Under the pieces are notes generated by a model. That model had not been told where the DNA came from. It saw only the letters and a program-made list of their open reading frames with translations, and ran no database searches. 64,000 bases of DNA, taken from the NCBI RefSeq assembly GCF_037104765.1, contig NZ_JBAWSY010000002.1:310001-374000 (forward strand), given 5' to 3'. This DNA is from Psychrobacillus mangrovi (GTDB lineage Bacteria; Bacillota; Bacilli; Bacillales_A; Planococcaceae). Below, in pieces: positions 33,938-42,261 of the stretch; positions within the stretch are counted from its first letter, which is position 1; every line of letters begins with the position of its first letter. Both the position numbers and the translations under genes were made by a program.

Positions 33938-34058
33938 AATTCGGCCGATTGTTAGCCGTATTCGACCGATTCATAGCACTATTCAACCGATTGTTGTCGT
34001 TATTCGACCGATTCATAGTAGTATTCAACCGATTATTATCCTTATTCGACCGATTCAA
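33938..34058 (+). repeat. 21-bp phased array, word ATTCGACCGATT (second locus)
   Basis: Six units, each of exactly 21 bases, starting ATTCGGCCGATT, ATTCGACCGATT, ATTCAACCGATT alternately; the other nine or ten bases vary. Located between the convergent ends of ywhB and ywgA. The rest of 33828-34092 shows nothing else. Confidence 0.88.
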
Positions 34059-34092
34059 TATTTTCATCAGAATTAATAAAAAAAAGCCGCCC

Positions 34093-34608
34093 TTATTGGA
34101 CAGCTCGTTCATTCATTAAATTCATTACAAATGAAAATGCCTCTTCAATTTCTTCTTCCGTAAAATTAAGCTTTCCTTTGACAACGTGAAGTTTCTCTAT
34201 TTGCTCTTCTTTTGGCATATGATCGAAGTATAGTAAAGTTGATACTAGCTCTAAAAATCTCGAGCTTTTGTCTTTCATCTGCGTAATACAAGAAACTAGT
34301 GCTGGACTTGTCTCTTCTAATTGAGCCATTTGAGCAAAGTGCTCTCCCTCATTAGTCATTTGATATTTATATTGTACGTATGACCCTTTATCTTGTCTTT
34401 CTTCATTTAAAAATCCCATATTGCATAGTTCTTCCACACGCGTTGTTAACTCTACTGAATAAGGTCCATATACATGAAACTCATATTTTTCTTTAAATGG
34501 AAACTGCAATTTTTTCGCTATATATACCATCTTTTGTAGTTTTTTTCTTCCGGTAATTCCGTCAGCTGCTCCGATAAATTGTACAATTCTTGCATGTTCT
34601 TCTAGCAA
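34093..34608 (-). CDS. ywgA: YwgA family protein
   Basis: 171 residues. The N-terminal helix-turn-helix-like region (GITGRKKLQKMVYIAKKLQFPFKEKYEFHVYGPYS) identifies the YwgA family of unknown function; the fold resembles SocA/GepA-type proteins by motif (KLQKMVY, YGPYS), which is inference. TTG start at 34608 six bases behind GGTGGGG. It lies just after ywfO on the same strand. Confidence 0.83.
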   Translation of the reverse strand: MLEEHARIVQFIGAADGITGRKKLQKMVYIAKKLQFPFKEKYEFHVYGPYSVELTTRVEELCNMGFLNEERQDKGSYVQYKYQMTNEGEHFAQMAQLEETSPALVSCITQMKDKSSRFLELVSTLLYFDHMPKEEQIEKLHVVKGKLNFTEEEIEEAFSFVMNLMNERAVQ

Positions 34609-34683
34609 TGCGACCCCACCTATTCTTTCAAATTCACCTCTACACCAGAGGCTATAACCTAATCAGTTATTGTTACCAACCAA

Positions 34684-35979
34684 TTAAGTTAGCAATTCTA
34701 ATATTTGTTTTTTTAATGCTTTTTTCTTGCCATCTTCTGTTAAAAAATCCTCTGGAAAATATAATTTATGGTCTGTTCGACGTTTTCCTGATATTGCTTC
34801 CACTATTTCAGATTCACGGGACAGCTCTCTAATTTCGCCATTTTGCATGAGCAATTGAATTGGAATTCTTTCTCCTTCTTCTCCTGGTCGATAAAAATCG
34901 TATGGCAAGTCTGATGACGAATCAAAAACCAAATAATACTCTGGGTCTATACCCGCTTTTTTAAACAATACCTCCAACTCTCTCATCTTCATATAATCCT
35001 TTGCCAAATCAAATTCAATGTATTGAAATAGCTTTCGATTGACGAAACGATCACATAAATCAGCTAAAATGGAGTCTTTTTCCGTTATCCACAGCTGAAA
35101 GTAAGTTAATAAAACACCCTCATCTAATGCGAGATATTCTTTTAATGTAAACGTTCCATCAAAAAAAGATTTAAAATGAGTAGGTTGTTGCTCGAAGTCA
35201 TAACCACTTTCACTCAAAGCCTTCGCACGATGTAAAATTTTCGTTAAAATCACTTCTGCACTGCGGGAGACTGGATGAAAATACACTTGCCAATACATTT
35301 GATATCTACTCATTATGTAGTCTTCTACTGCATGCATCCCACTTGATTTTATAACTACTTGGTCCTCACGAGGACGCATGACACGTAAAATACGTTCCAT
35401 ATCAAAATGACCATAGCTTACGCCTGTATAATAGGCGTCACGTTGTAAATAATCCATACGATCTGCATCAATTTGACTCGATATCAAGCTTACTACTTGT
35501 TTGTTTGAGTAAGTTTTAGCTATGACATCCGCTACTTTTTGTGGAAAATCTTGACCAACTCTTTTTAAGATTTCATTTACTTCCGTATCACCAATCAATA
35601 TTGCCCTCGTAAACTCTTCATGATCAAGAGCAAACACATTTTCAAACGCATGTGAAAAAGGTCCATGTCCCAAATCGTGTAGTAGCGCCGCACATAACAC
35701 TACGAGTCTTTCAGATTCATCCCATTCCGGTCGATTTTTAAAACTATCATCCACTATTCGGCGAACAATTTCATAAACTCCAAGAGAGTGATTGAAACGG
35801 CTATGTTCTGCTCCATGAAAAACTAGATATGTAGTTCCAAGCTGTCTAATTCGGCGAAGTCGCTGAAATTCCTTCGCTCCGATTAAGTCCCAAATTACTT
35901 GATCACGGACATGAATGTATCGGTGAACAGGGTCTTTAAACACTTTCTCTTCTGCTAGCTTTTGCGATGCATAGCTCAT
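34684..35979 (-). CDS. ywfO: HD-domain phosphohydrolase YwfO
   Basis: 431 residues. HD domain with HSRFNHSLGVYEIV and HDLGHGPFSHAFE (metal ligands H..HD..D) and the SQIDADRMDYLQRDAYYTGV segment typical of SAMHD1/dGTPase-like enzymes. Likely a (d)NTP phosphohydrolase in the cytosol; B. subtilis YwfO is of this family. ATG 35979 behind GGAGGTGG. Confidence 0.9.
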   Translation of the reverse strand: MSYASQKLAEEKVFKDPVHRYIHVRDQVIWDLIGAKEFQRLRRIRQLGTTYLVFHGAEHSRFNHSLGVYEIVRRIVDDSFKNRPEWDESERLVVLCAALLHDLGHGPFSHAFENVFALDHEEFTRAILIGDTEVNEILKRVGQDFPQKVADVIAKTYSNKQVVSLISSQIDADRMDYLQRDAYYTGVSYGHFDMERILRVMRPREDQVVIKSSGMHAVEDYIMSRYQMYWQVYFHPVSRSAEVILTKILHRAKALSESGYDFEQQPTHFKSFFDGTFTLKEYLALDEGVLLTYFQLWITEKDSILADLCDRFVNRKLFQYIEFDLAKDYMKMRELEVLFKKAGIDPEYYLVFDSSSDLPYDFYRPGEEGERIPIQLLMQNGEIRELSRESEIVEAISGKRRTDHKLYFPEDFLTEDGKKKALKKQILELLT

Positions 35980-36126
35980 TTAGCCACCTCCGTGATTTAA
36001 AGCGTAAGCACCTGTTTCTACTGGTATCTAATGAGAAAATCCGATTTCCACTTGGTGTTCATAGAATATTTTCAAAAATCCTCTAGATAAGGGTGCTATA
36101 GCTAGTTGTATTTCATCTATTATAAA

Positions 36127-36152
36127 GAAAAAAACCGCTCAATGAAAGCGGT
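36127..36152 (-). terminator. Terminator after the DUF1450 gene
   Basis: Minus-strand stem ACCGCT-TTCATTG-AGCGGT then TTTTTTT. Confidence 0.8.
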
Positions 36153-36163
36153 ACGAGTTCTAT

Positions 36164-36391
36164 TTATACTTCCAGTTTAGCGCGTACTTTTTCCATTAAT
36201 TCTTCTTCGGTCAAGGCAGCAACTGGGCGGTTATTAATAAAGGCGAACGTCTTTTTTCGACCTGGTCCACAGTAGGATTGACATTCTTTAATTTCAATAT
36301 CCGCTTCTGGATCTATCGCTTTGAGCTTTGGAATTAACGTTTTTAAATTAACGGCCTGACACTCATCGCAAACTCGAAAATGGTTTGCCAT
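36164..36391 (-). CDS. DUF1450 (YuzB-like) small cysteine protein
   Basis: 75 residues from ATG 36391. Cysteines in CDEC (N-terminal) and CQSYCGPGRKK recall the DUF1450/YuzB family with a thioredoxin-like 2Fe-2S ferredoxin-type arrangement; function unknown. The frame extends upstream to 36436 but the first in-frame ATG matching family length is 36391. Monocistronic, with its own terminator. Confidence 0.8.
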   Translation of the reverse strand: MANHFRVCDECQAVNLKTLIPKLKAIDPEADIEIKECQSYCGPGRKKTFAFINNRPVAALTEEELMEKVRAKLEV

Positions 36392-36549
36392 ATTGTCCAC
36401 AACCCTTTCTATTTTTAGTAATAGTCTACAGGTCATTGTATCTTAAATTATATATTGCTATCAAGTGTATTTTACGTGAATAAAAGAGCGATAAGTTGTC
36501 CATTATGTTAATAGAACAACGAAACTATGAACATGGTAGGAGGACAAAC

Positions 36550-37173
36550 ATGGTAAAAATAAGACAAGACGCATGGATGGAAGAAAACGACGAAATGCTT
36601 GCAGAGATGGTGCTACGACATGTCCGTGAAGGCAGCACTCAATTAAATGCATTTGAAGAAGCTGGGGATGAATTAAATCGTACAGCTGCTGCATGTGGAT
36701 TTCGCTGGAATGCTGTAGTTCGTCATCAATTTGAAAAAGAATTGAAGGAAGCGAAAAAAGAACGCAAAGAGAAACTTCGTCTACTAGGAAAAGACTATAG
36801 ACGTAGAGGAAACGGTATTTATCTTGCGAAGCCTGCTGAAAGCGGTGAGCGTCCAACCTCTATACCAGTTTCTGCATTATCAATTGATATAATCATTGCG
36901 TATCTCGTTCGATTACAACATAGCGATTCAGATATATCAAGATATCGTCATTTAGCAAACGTTTCTACTGAGAAAATCAGAAAACTAGAAAGCGAAATTG
37001 CAAAGCTAGAAAAAGAAAATGCAGCAATTAAACAAGATTACGAGCAATTCGTCCAAATCATGAACCGTGCTAGACGTTTGGTTACATTGAATGATGAAGA
37101 AGCCCCAATCACTCCGGTATTTCAAATGGAGAAGAACGGCAACCTAATAACTAAAGAACCACCAACCATTTAA
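36550..37173 (+). CDS. rsfA: RsfA-type prespore transcription factor
   Basis: 207 residues from ATG 36550 behind AGGAGGACAAAC. The N-terminal 60 residues (RQDAWMEENDEMLAEMVLRHVREG ... RTAAACGFRWNAVVR) form a Myb/SANT-like DNA-binding domain; residues about 130-180 are a coiled coil (RKLESEIAKLEKENAAIKQ). RsfA modulates sigma-F/sigma-G genes in the forespore of B. subtilis, where it also lies next to ywfO. RsfA paralogues exist, so orthology rests on synteny. Confidence 0.85.
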   Translation: MVKIRQDAWMEENDEMLAEMVLRHVREGSTQLNAFEEAGDELNRTAAACGFRWNAVVRHQFEKELKEAKKERKEKLRLLGKDYRRRGNGIYLAKPAESGERPTSIPVSALSIDIIIAYLVRLQHSDSDISRYRHLANVSTEKIRKLESEIAKLEKENAAIKQDYEQFVQIMNRARRLVTLNDEEAPITPVFQMEKNGNLITKEPPTI

Positions 37174-37191
37174 AAAGTTGGTGGTTTTTTT
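37158..37191 (+). terminator. Terminator after rsfA
   Basis: Stem ACCACCAAC/GTTGGTGGT followed by TTTTTT; the upstream arm encodes the last residues of RsfA. Confidence 0.9.
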
Positions 37192-37229
37192 CATGCTAGT
37201 TTTGCATTATACATATATGCCAGATACAC

Positions 37230-37348
37230 GGATGTACGCTTGCCGCACGCTACGCATGAGTCTCCGCAGGATGAGTCGTTCCTTTGTCGCTCCCACATCC
37301 TTTACGGGTCTCATTCTTCGCGCTCTCGCGGCTGTAAGGCGTACATCC
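37230..37348 (+). repeat. R2 dispersed hairpin repeat, copy a
   Basis: 119 bp with outer arms GGATGTACGCTTGCCGC and GCGGCTGTAAGGCGTACATCC that pair with few mismatches. The inner part (CTACGCATGAG, TCCGCAGGATGAGTCGTTCC, CCCACATCC, GGGTCTCATTCTTCGCGCTC) is shared with copy b. Confidence 0.85.
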
Positions 37349-37444
37349 TGATGACACCCTTCTATAAAAACCATTTCAATGAAAGAAGTGAAATCAGGAT
37401 AAGATATAGAAGATTGTCCTCATTATTATAGAGATCGTAAACAC

Positions 37445-37563
37445 GGATGTGCGCTTGCCGCACGCTACGCATGAGCCTCCGCAGGATGAGTCGTTCCTAC
37501 GTCACTCCCACATCCTTTACGGGTCTCATTCTTCGCGCTCTTGCGGCTGTAAGGCGCACATCC
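37445..37563 (+). repeat. R2 dispersed hairpin repeat, copy b
   Basis: Same length (119 bp) and orientation as copy a, 215 bp further on. The arm pair A-T of copy a (GGATGTACGC/GCGTACATCC) is G-C here (GGATGTGCGC/GCGCACATCC), a compensatory change. Confidence 0.85.
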
Positions 37564-37682
37564 TGATGACACCCGTAAATAGTTACAATTCAATGAAAAA
37601 AGTAAACCTGCTGCCGGGTTTTCAGGATTATTGATGATTAATAATACATTTAAATAGAATCTACTTTATTACTTATTAAGAG

Positions 37683-37730
37683 AATACACTAGCATTCGGG
37701 CCTTGCTAGTCAAATACGCTTAATTGTAAG
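37683..37730 (+). repeat. Fragment related to R3 repeat
   Basis: GAATACACTAGCATTCGGGCC followed by AAATACGCTTA..GTAAGC resembles the left half of the R3 element at 58957 (GATACTCTGGCATTCGCGCC ... AGATACGCTAACACTTACAAG); no right arm is present. Confidence 0.4.
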
Positions 37731-37739
37731 CACACAATA

Positions 37740-37866
37740 GTTGATTTTCGTTTTAGGCGGCGACTCCAGCCGGAATAGCATGAGCTGAAGACCCTGGACT
37801 GAGCGAAGCGAGGGAAGCGGCTGAAGCCATGCCGGCGGAAAGCGTCCGCCTGGAACGGAAATCAAC
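37740..37866 (-). repeat. R1 dispersed hairpin repeat, copy D
   Basis: Reverse-oriented near-twin of copy A (894-1018). The ends form a 25-bp imperfect inverted repeat beginning GTTGATTTYCGTTYYAGGCGG. With R2 copies it fills the 778-bp gap 37174-37951, in which I see no gene. Confidence 0.85.
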
Positions 37867-37951
37867 GGTACCCACACAAAAGCGAGTATGTGAACGAAAT
37901 GTCACTCACATGCTAAGAGATTCCTTTAAAAATTCGTATTGTGAGCCTTTC

Positions 37952-38791
37952 TTATTTCTCAAGCATCTTTTTATTTCGATCTACTACCCGTTGCAAATAA
38001 AACAAGTAGAGTTCCATTTCTTCTTGCGTGACAGATTGGGAGACTACGTTAGTAGAAAGATGGTGTAACATTTGTTGGATGCGAATGACGATATCTTCCA
38101 CTGTAAAAGAGGCACCAAGTAATTCATTTAAAGATGCCATAACATCTGGATTAATTACTGGATAACTAAATTTCGTTTCTTCTCCTTGTACACCATATTC
38201 ATAAAATTGACGAATCAGATCTGCTCGTTCGCTTCCACTACCTTCCACGCACAAATAAACTTGTACGGCGATTCCTTGACGAAGTCTTCGTTGAGAAATT
38301 CCAGCAAACTTCTTTCCACCAATACTTAAATCATATGAACCTGGGCAATAAGATCCTACAATTTCATAAGCTTCTATTTTCCCTTCTGCTTCTGGAAATA
38401 ATAGACGAACAAATTCTAGCATTACTTCATATCCAGTTGGGATATCAATAGACTTATCTATTTCAGATAAGACGATTGATATATTAAGTACTCCCTCATC
38501 CAAAACAACCGCAAGTCCTCCAGAATTACGAACTATTGGAGCATATCCTTGTGAACGTAAGAAATTCTGTGCATCCTCTACGAATGGGAGACGATGATCT
38601 TGAATCCCAAGTACAACCGTATTGTCGTGTACCCACGTTCGAACCGTTGCTGGAGATTGCCCTTGTCCGACTAAATGGCAGAGTAAATCATCCGATGCAA
38701 ATGACTCTAATGCAGAACGACTTTTTCCACTTAGCGATTGATCCCAAAATCGCCATGTTTCTTGCTGTAATAAATCTTCTGTTTGAGACAT
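37952..38791 (-). CDS. lipL: Octanoyl-[GcvH]:protein N-octanoyltransferase LipL
   Basis: 279 residues. Catalytic cysteine near 149 in VGSYCPGSYDLSIGGKKFAG with the conserved lysine about 160 and GISQRR motif; biotin/lipoate-ligase fold. In B. subtilis LipL moves octanoyl from GcvH to E2 subunits by an amidotransfer through Cys150. ATG 38791 behind AAGGAG. Lies directly after pta on the same strand, as in B. subtilis. Confidence 0.93.
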   Translation of the reverse strand: MSQTEDLLQQETWRFWDQSLSGKSRSALESFASDDLLCHLVGQGQSPATVRTWVHDNTVVLGIQDHRLPFVEDAQNFLRSQGYAPIVRNSGGLAVVLDEGVLNISIVLSEIDKSIDIPTGYEVMLEFVRLLFPEAEGKIEAYEIVGSYCPGSYDLSIGGKKFAGISQRRLRQGIAVQVYLCVEGSGSERADLIRQFYEYGVQGEETKFSYPVINPDVMASLNELLGASFTVEDIVIRIQQMLHHLSTNVVSQSVTQEEMELYLFYLQRVVDRNKKMLEK

Positions 38792-38803
38792 TTATGTTAC
38801 TCC

Positions 38804-39748
38804 TTAATTCAATACTTGTGCTGCTGTAATGTAAGCCAATTTATATACATCCTCTGCAGAACATCCACGTGACAAATCGTTAACTGGTGCATTTAATCCT
38901 TGTAAGATTGGTCCGATTGCTTCAAATCCACCTAAACGTTCAGCGATTTTATATCCTATATTTCCAGCTTCTAATGATGGAAAAACAAATACATTTGCAT
39001 CCCCTTGCACGACTGCTCCTGGAGCTTTTTTGGCTGCTATAGCAGGAACAATACTTGCATCAAATTGCAATTCACCTTCTATCGCAACATTTGGTGCTAA
39101 TTTTTTCGCAAGCTCTGTTGCTTTCACTACTTTTTCTGTTTCCTCTGATTGTGCAGAGCCTTTAGAAGAAAAAGATAGCATTGCGACTTTTGGTTTTATT
39201 CCGAAGGCTGCAGCAGTTTTCGCACTTTCAACGGCAATTTCAGCCAAATCTTCACTTGTTGGAGCTATTGTAATTGCACAGTCTGCAAATACATAACGAA
39301 GTTCGTCTTTCACCATAATAAAAGCCCCGCTTGTTTTAGAGATACCGGGCTTTGTCTTAATAATTTGAAGTGCAGGTCTCACCGTTTCAGCAGTTGTATG
39401 TGCGGCTCCGCTTACTAACCCATCCGCTCTATTTGTATACACAAGCATTGTCCCAAAGTAATTAACGCCTTTTAAAAGCTTTCTCGCCTCTTCTTCCGTA
39501 GCTTTCCCTTTACGTCGTTCTACAAATGCCTGTACTAGATCGTCTATTTCTTCATACGTTTCAGGATCAATGACTGTCAGATTTGCAGGAAGTTTTTTAG
39601 CAGAGCCGATTATTATCGGTTTTATTATGCCTTCTTCTTGAAGTTTTAACGCTGCTGCGATAATCCGTTCATCCGTTCCCTCAGGCAACACAATGGATAT
39701 ATTGGCATTATGTAATTTATCTTTTAACTCTTGAAATAAATCTGCCAT
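38804..39748 (-). CDS. pta: Phosphate acetyltransferase
   Basis: 314 residues, the short single-domain Pta form. Motifs DGLVSGAAHTTAETVRPALQII, CAITIAPTSEDLAEIA and PSLEAGNIGYKIAERLGGFEAIGPILQGL. Interconverts acetyl-CoA and acetyl phosphate. ATG 39748 behind GAAGGAG. Divergent from hemQ. Confidence 0.96.
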   Translation of the reverse strand: MADLFQELKDKLHNANISIVLPEGTDERIIAAALKLQEEGIIKPIIIGSAKKLPANLTVIDPETYEEIDDLVQAFVERRKGKATEEEARKLLKGVNYFGTMLVYTNRADGLVSGAAHTTAETVRPALQIIKTKPGISKTSGAFIMVKDELRYVFADCAITIAPTSEDLAEIAVESAKTAAAFGIKPKVAMLSFSSKGSAQSEETEKVVKATELAKKLAPNVAIEGELQFDASIVPAIAAKKAPGAVVQGDANVFVFPSLEAGNIGYKIAERLGGFEAIGPILQGLNAPVNDLSRGCSAEDVYKLAYITAAQVLN

Positions 39749-39899
39749 TTACAGCACTCCTTCGATCGATTTTGATAGTTCAAGCATACACGACTTTGTC
39801 ACACATTGTCATGCGTAAATACATGCTAAACGGGAAACTTTGGCGGTTGTATGATACACTAAAAATGTGAAATTTTAATTAAAAGGAGTGTCTTACTCA

Positions 39900-40649
39900 A
39901 TGAATGAAGCAGCAATTACACTAGATGGTTGGTACGTTTTACATGATTTCCGCCAAATGGACTGGGCATCATGGAAGCAGGTTGATCCAGAGCTTCGTAA
40001 ACAAGCTACGGATGAATTTGTAGCATTCCTAGATGAATTACAACAAGCAGATGACGCAAAAACAGGCGCACATGCATTTTACACAATTGTAGGTCAAAAA
40101 GCAGATTTCATGTTAATGACATTACGTCCAACAATGGATGAGCTTCAAGAACTAGAAGCAAGATTCAATAAATTAACAATAGCGGACTTCACGATTCCTG
40201 CTTATTCATACGTTTCAGTAGTAGAATTGTCTAACTACCTAGCTGGTGAATCTAACGAAGATCCATATCAAAATCCACATGTACGCGCACGTTTATATCC
40301 AGAGCTTCAACGCTCTCAATATATCTGTTTCTATCCAATGGACAAACGTCGTGACGGTGATGACAACTGGTACATGCTACCGATGCAAGAACGTAAAGAC
40401 TTAATGCGTAGCCATGGTTTAATAGGTCGCAGCTATGCTGGTAAGGTAAAACAAATTATCTCTGGTTCGATTGGATTTGACGATTTCGAATGGGGCGTAA
40501 CTCTATTCTCAGACGATGTTCTTCAATTTAAAAAGTTAATATACGAGATGCGTTTTGATGAAGTAAGCGCTCGTTATGCAGAATTCGGTTCATTCTTCAC
40601 TGGTACTATTCTTGCAGGCGAAAAACGTTCAGAGTTTTTTAATATTTAA
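39900..40649 (+). CDS. hemQ: Coproheme decarboxylase HemQ (ChdC)
   Basis: 249 residues from ATG 39900; an in-frame GTG at 39888 overlaps the AAAAGGAG ribosome site. Dimeric alpha-beta-barrel chlorite-dismutase-like fold; LDGWYVLHDFRQMDW and the C-terminal RSHGLIGRSYAGKVKQIISGSIGFDDFEWGV region are HemQ hallmarks. It converts coproheme III to heme b in the Gram-positive pathway. Confidence 0.95.
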   Translation: MNEAAITLDGWYVLHDFRQMDWASWKQVDPELRKQATDEFVAFLDELQQADDAKTGAHAFYTIVGQKADFMLMTLRPTMDELQELEARFNKLTIADFTIPAYSYVSVVELSNYLAGESNEDPYQNPHVRARLYPELQRSQYICFYPMDKRRDGDDNWYMLPMQERKDLMRSHGLIGRSYAGKVKQIISGSIGFDDFEWGVTLFSDDVLQFKKLIYEMRFDEVSARYAEFGSFFTGTILAGEKRSEFFNI

Positions 40650-40657
40650 TTGATGGA

Positions 40658-40684
40658 AAAGCTGCAGCTAGTGCAGCTTTTTTT
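40658..40684 (+). terminator. Terminator after hemQ
   Basis: Stem AAGCTGCA-GCTAG-TGCAGCTT followed by TTTTT. Confidence 0.88.
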
Positions 40685-40752
40685 ATTTGGTATGTATGCA
40701 TTTCGGTATGATGTTTGATTTCCCTGCATAGTGTAGTGTAGGAGGTGATGCG

Positions 40753-41149
40753 TTGGCGGTAATTCAATACAATGAAAACCAATGGGATTTACTTGCAAGG
40801 CTAATGCGTGCTGAGTCAGAGGGTAAGGCAATCTCGGAATGCTAATGGTCGAGAATGTTGGAGCGAACAGAGTTCGTGTTGACTGTCTAGATTTCAAAGA
40901 TATCCGTAATTTGGAAGACATAGTTTTTCAAAGTTCTGGTAGATTTGAAGCAACACAACGCGCACGGGATTCTGAAAAAAGACTAAGACAGGTTATTGAC
41001 GGCGAACGCTTTCATCCTGCAGAACGCTCATTATGGTTTTTTGAGCCCCCTGGCGAATGTCCTGTTAGTGGTATAACCAATGGAATACCGGACGTTATAA
41101 AGCACATTGCTTTTTCTCACCTTCAGCTTCAGATTGTCCAAATATCTAA
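40753..41149 (+). pseudogene. cwlJ: Spore cortex-lytic enzyme CwlJ, two frameshifts
   Basis: Perfect AGGAGGTGATG ribosome site and TTG start (40753): AVIQYNENQWDLLARLMRAESEGK, then the frame breaks near 40827 (AAGGCAATC where AAGGGCAATC would continue) into LGMLMVENVGANRVRVDCLDFKDI-like sequence. It breaks again near 41060 (GTTAGTGGTAT) into WYNQWNTGRYKAHCFF and ends SPSASDCPNI at 41149. Both breaks are single-base losses; restored, the protein would be about 132 residues, normal for CwlJ. The middle also lacks about six residues of the HGYFYQ segment in frame. It may be a real pseudogene or read errors. A sigma-E-like pair (GTATGAT at 40706, CATAGTGT at 40727) precedes it. Confidence 0.85.
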
Positions 41150-41167
41150 AAAAGAAAGGATGTATGA

Positions 41168-41509
41168 ATGGTTCAATATTACTGGTACCCTGGAGGCTAT
41201 GCTCAACCCCAACCACAACAACAGCAACAAATGACCGCACCACCAGCTCAACCACCCACACCCGCAGCCGCTCGTGAGGAACAATCCTACATTGAAAACA
41301 TTTTAAGAATGAACAAAGGAAAGCTTGGCACCTTTTATTTTACATTCGAGAATAATAAAGAATGGAACGCCAAAGTAATTAAAGGTTACATCGAAGCTGC
41401 TGGTCGAGATCACGTCATCCTTAGTGATCCTAGCGGAAAAAGATACTTAATGCTTCTGATTTACTTAGATTACGTAACATTTGATGAGGAAATCAATTAC
41501 AATTTATAA
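41168..41509 (+). CDS. gerQ: Spore coat protein GerQ
   Basis: 113 residues. Glutamine/proline-rich N-terminus (residues about 12-40, substrate for transglutaminase Tgl) and a conserved C-terminal domain (SYIENILRMNKGKLGTFYFTFENN ... DHVILSDPSGKRYLMLLIYLDYVTFDE). GerQ localises CwlJ in the spore coat, and the two genes are adjacent here. ATG 41168, eight bases behind AAAGGA. Confidence 0.95.
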   Translation: MVQYYWYPGGYAQPQPQQQQQMTAPPAQPPTPAAAREEQSYIENILRMNKGKLGTFYFTFENNKEWNAKVIKGYIEAAGRDHVILSDPSGKRYLMLLIYLDYVTFDEEINYNL

Positions 41510-41515
41510 AATGAA

Positions 41516-41547
41516 AAGCTTATCCAATTTCGCGGATAAGCTTTTTA
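41516..41547 (+). terminator. Terminator after gerQ
   Basis: Stem AAGCTTATCC/GGATAAGCTT followed by TTTAATTT. Confidence 0.85.
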
Positions 41548-41560
41548 ATTTGAGCACCTT

Positions 41561-41660
41561 TTAGTTGCTTTGGGATTCGTGTTGGTTGCTTTGGAATGAA
41601 ATTGGTTGCTCTCCAATTTTGACTGGTTGCTTATATTCACGAATTGGTCGCCCTTATCCA
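41561..41660 (+). repeat. 21-bp phased array, word TTGGTTGCTTTGG
   Basis: Five units of 20-22 bases starting TTAGTTGCTTTGG, TTGGTTGCTTTGG, TTGGTTGCTCTCC, TGGTTGCTTATA, TTGGTCGCCC. It is the reverse-complement form of the GCAACCAATTTCC word in the third 195-bp unit at 9490. Confidence 0.75.
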
Positions 41661-41671
41661 AATTATAGGAA

Positions 41672-41808
41672 ATCTCACATTAAGTGAACTCTTTACTATG
41701 AGAAATGGTCTCGGTTTTAACAAAATTGGTCTCGGTTATACTGAAGTTGGTCTCGTTCTAAAACTAGTTGGTCTCGTTTACAGATGAATTAGTCTCGTTC
41801 TGCCATTT
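41672..41808 (+). repeat. 21-bp phased array, word TTGGTCTCG, with conserved end module
   Basis: Five units (ATGGTCTCGG, TTGGTCTCGG, TTGGTCTCGT, TTGGTCTCGT, TTAGTCTCGT) at 21-base steps from 41704. The leading CTCACATTAAGTGAACTCTTTACTATGAGAAA (split for reading: CTCACATTAAGTG, AACTCTTTACTATGAGAAA) is the reverse complement of the module ending the arrays near 9205 and 9400. Confidence 0.85.
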
Positions 41809-41919
41809 TCTAATAGTTTCTAGAAAATAAATACAAGCCAAAAAATCAAAAAAAACCTGAAATTTTACTATGCATTTTGTGAATTTTTAAATTATGATAA
41901 CTAACAGGGAGGGAATTAA

Positions 41920-42099
41920 ATGGATATTTTCTTAGCATTTTTACCTTTAATTTTTTGGCTTTTGGTTTTTGCAGGAATAATTATCGCCATTGTTCGGGCT
42001 ATAAAAAGATCGAATAGAAATAGAAATAGTGATTCAGGAAGAAGAATAATAGAATTGGAAAAAGAAAATAAACGACTTAAAGAGAATAAAAATATATAA
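41920..42099 (+). CDS. Small membrane protein with charged coiled tail
   Basis: 59 codons, ATG 41920 behind AGGGAGGG at proper spacing. Residues 3-28 form one hydrophobic segment (FLAFLPLIFWLLVFAGIIIA), then a basic RAIKRSNRNRN stretch and a short charged helix IIELEKENKRLKEN. It looks like a real small protein: ribosome site, topology, and its own terminator. I do not recognise a family; similar single-span proteins are common in Bacillales. Confidence 0.7.
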   Translation: MDIFLAFLPLIFWLLVFAGIIIAIVRAIKRSNRNRNSDSGRRIIELEKENKRLKENKNI

Positions 42100-42122
42100 T
42101 AAATATGGAAAATTAAACGGGT

Positions 42123-42148
42123 CAGCTCATTTAAATGGGCTGTTTTTT
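42123..42148 (+). terminator. Terminator after the small membrane protein gene
   Basis: Stem CAGCTCAT/ATGGGCTG (one G-T pair) followed by TTTTTT. Confidence 0.75.
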
Positions 42149-42151
42149 GTT

Positions 42152-42178
42152 AAAAAAAAACACCGCTTAAGGCGGTGT
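42152..42178 (-). terminator. Terminator after ywdK
   Basis: Minus-strand stem ACACCGC-CTTAA-GCGGTGT followed by TTTTTTTT. Confidence 0.85.
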
Positions 42179-42261
42179 TAAAGTGAATTTTAAGAGGAAA
42201 TTCAACTAAGAGTTTAAAGTTTTACTGTTTAACCTGTCTTTTCAATACATAACATTTATTA

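Noticed and set aside
37240..37634. Two similar small proteins of about 60 residues
   Set aside because: Their similarity comes from the R2 DNA repeat; frames have no ribosome binding sites.
40839..41234. Separate 131-residue protein upstream of gerQ
   Set aside because: Its first half is the middle frame of broken cwlJ and its end overlaps gerQ in another frame.
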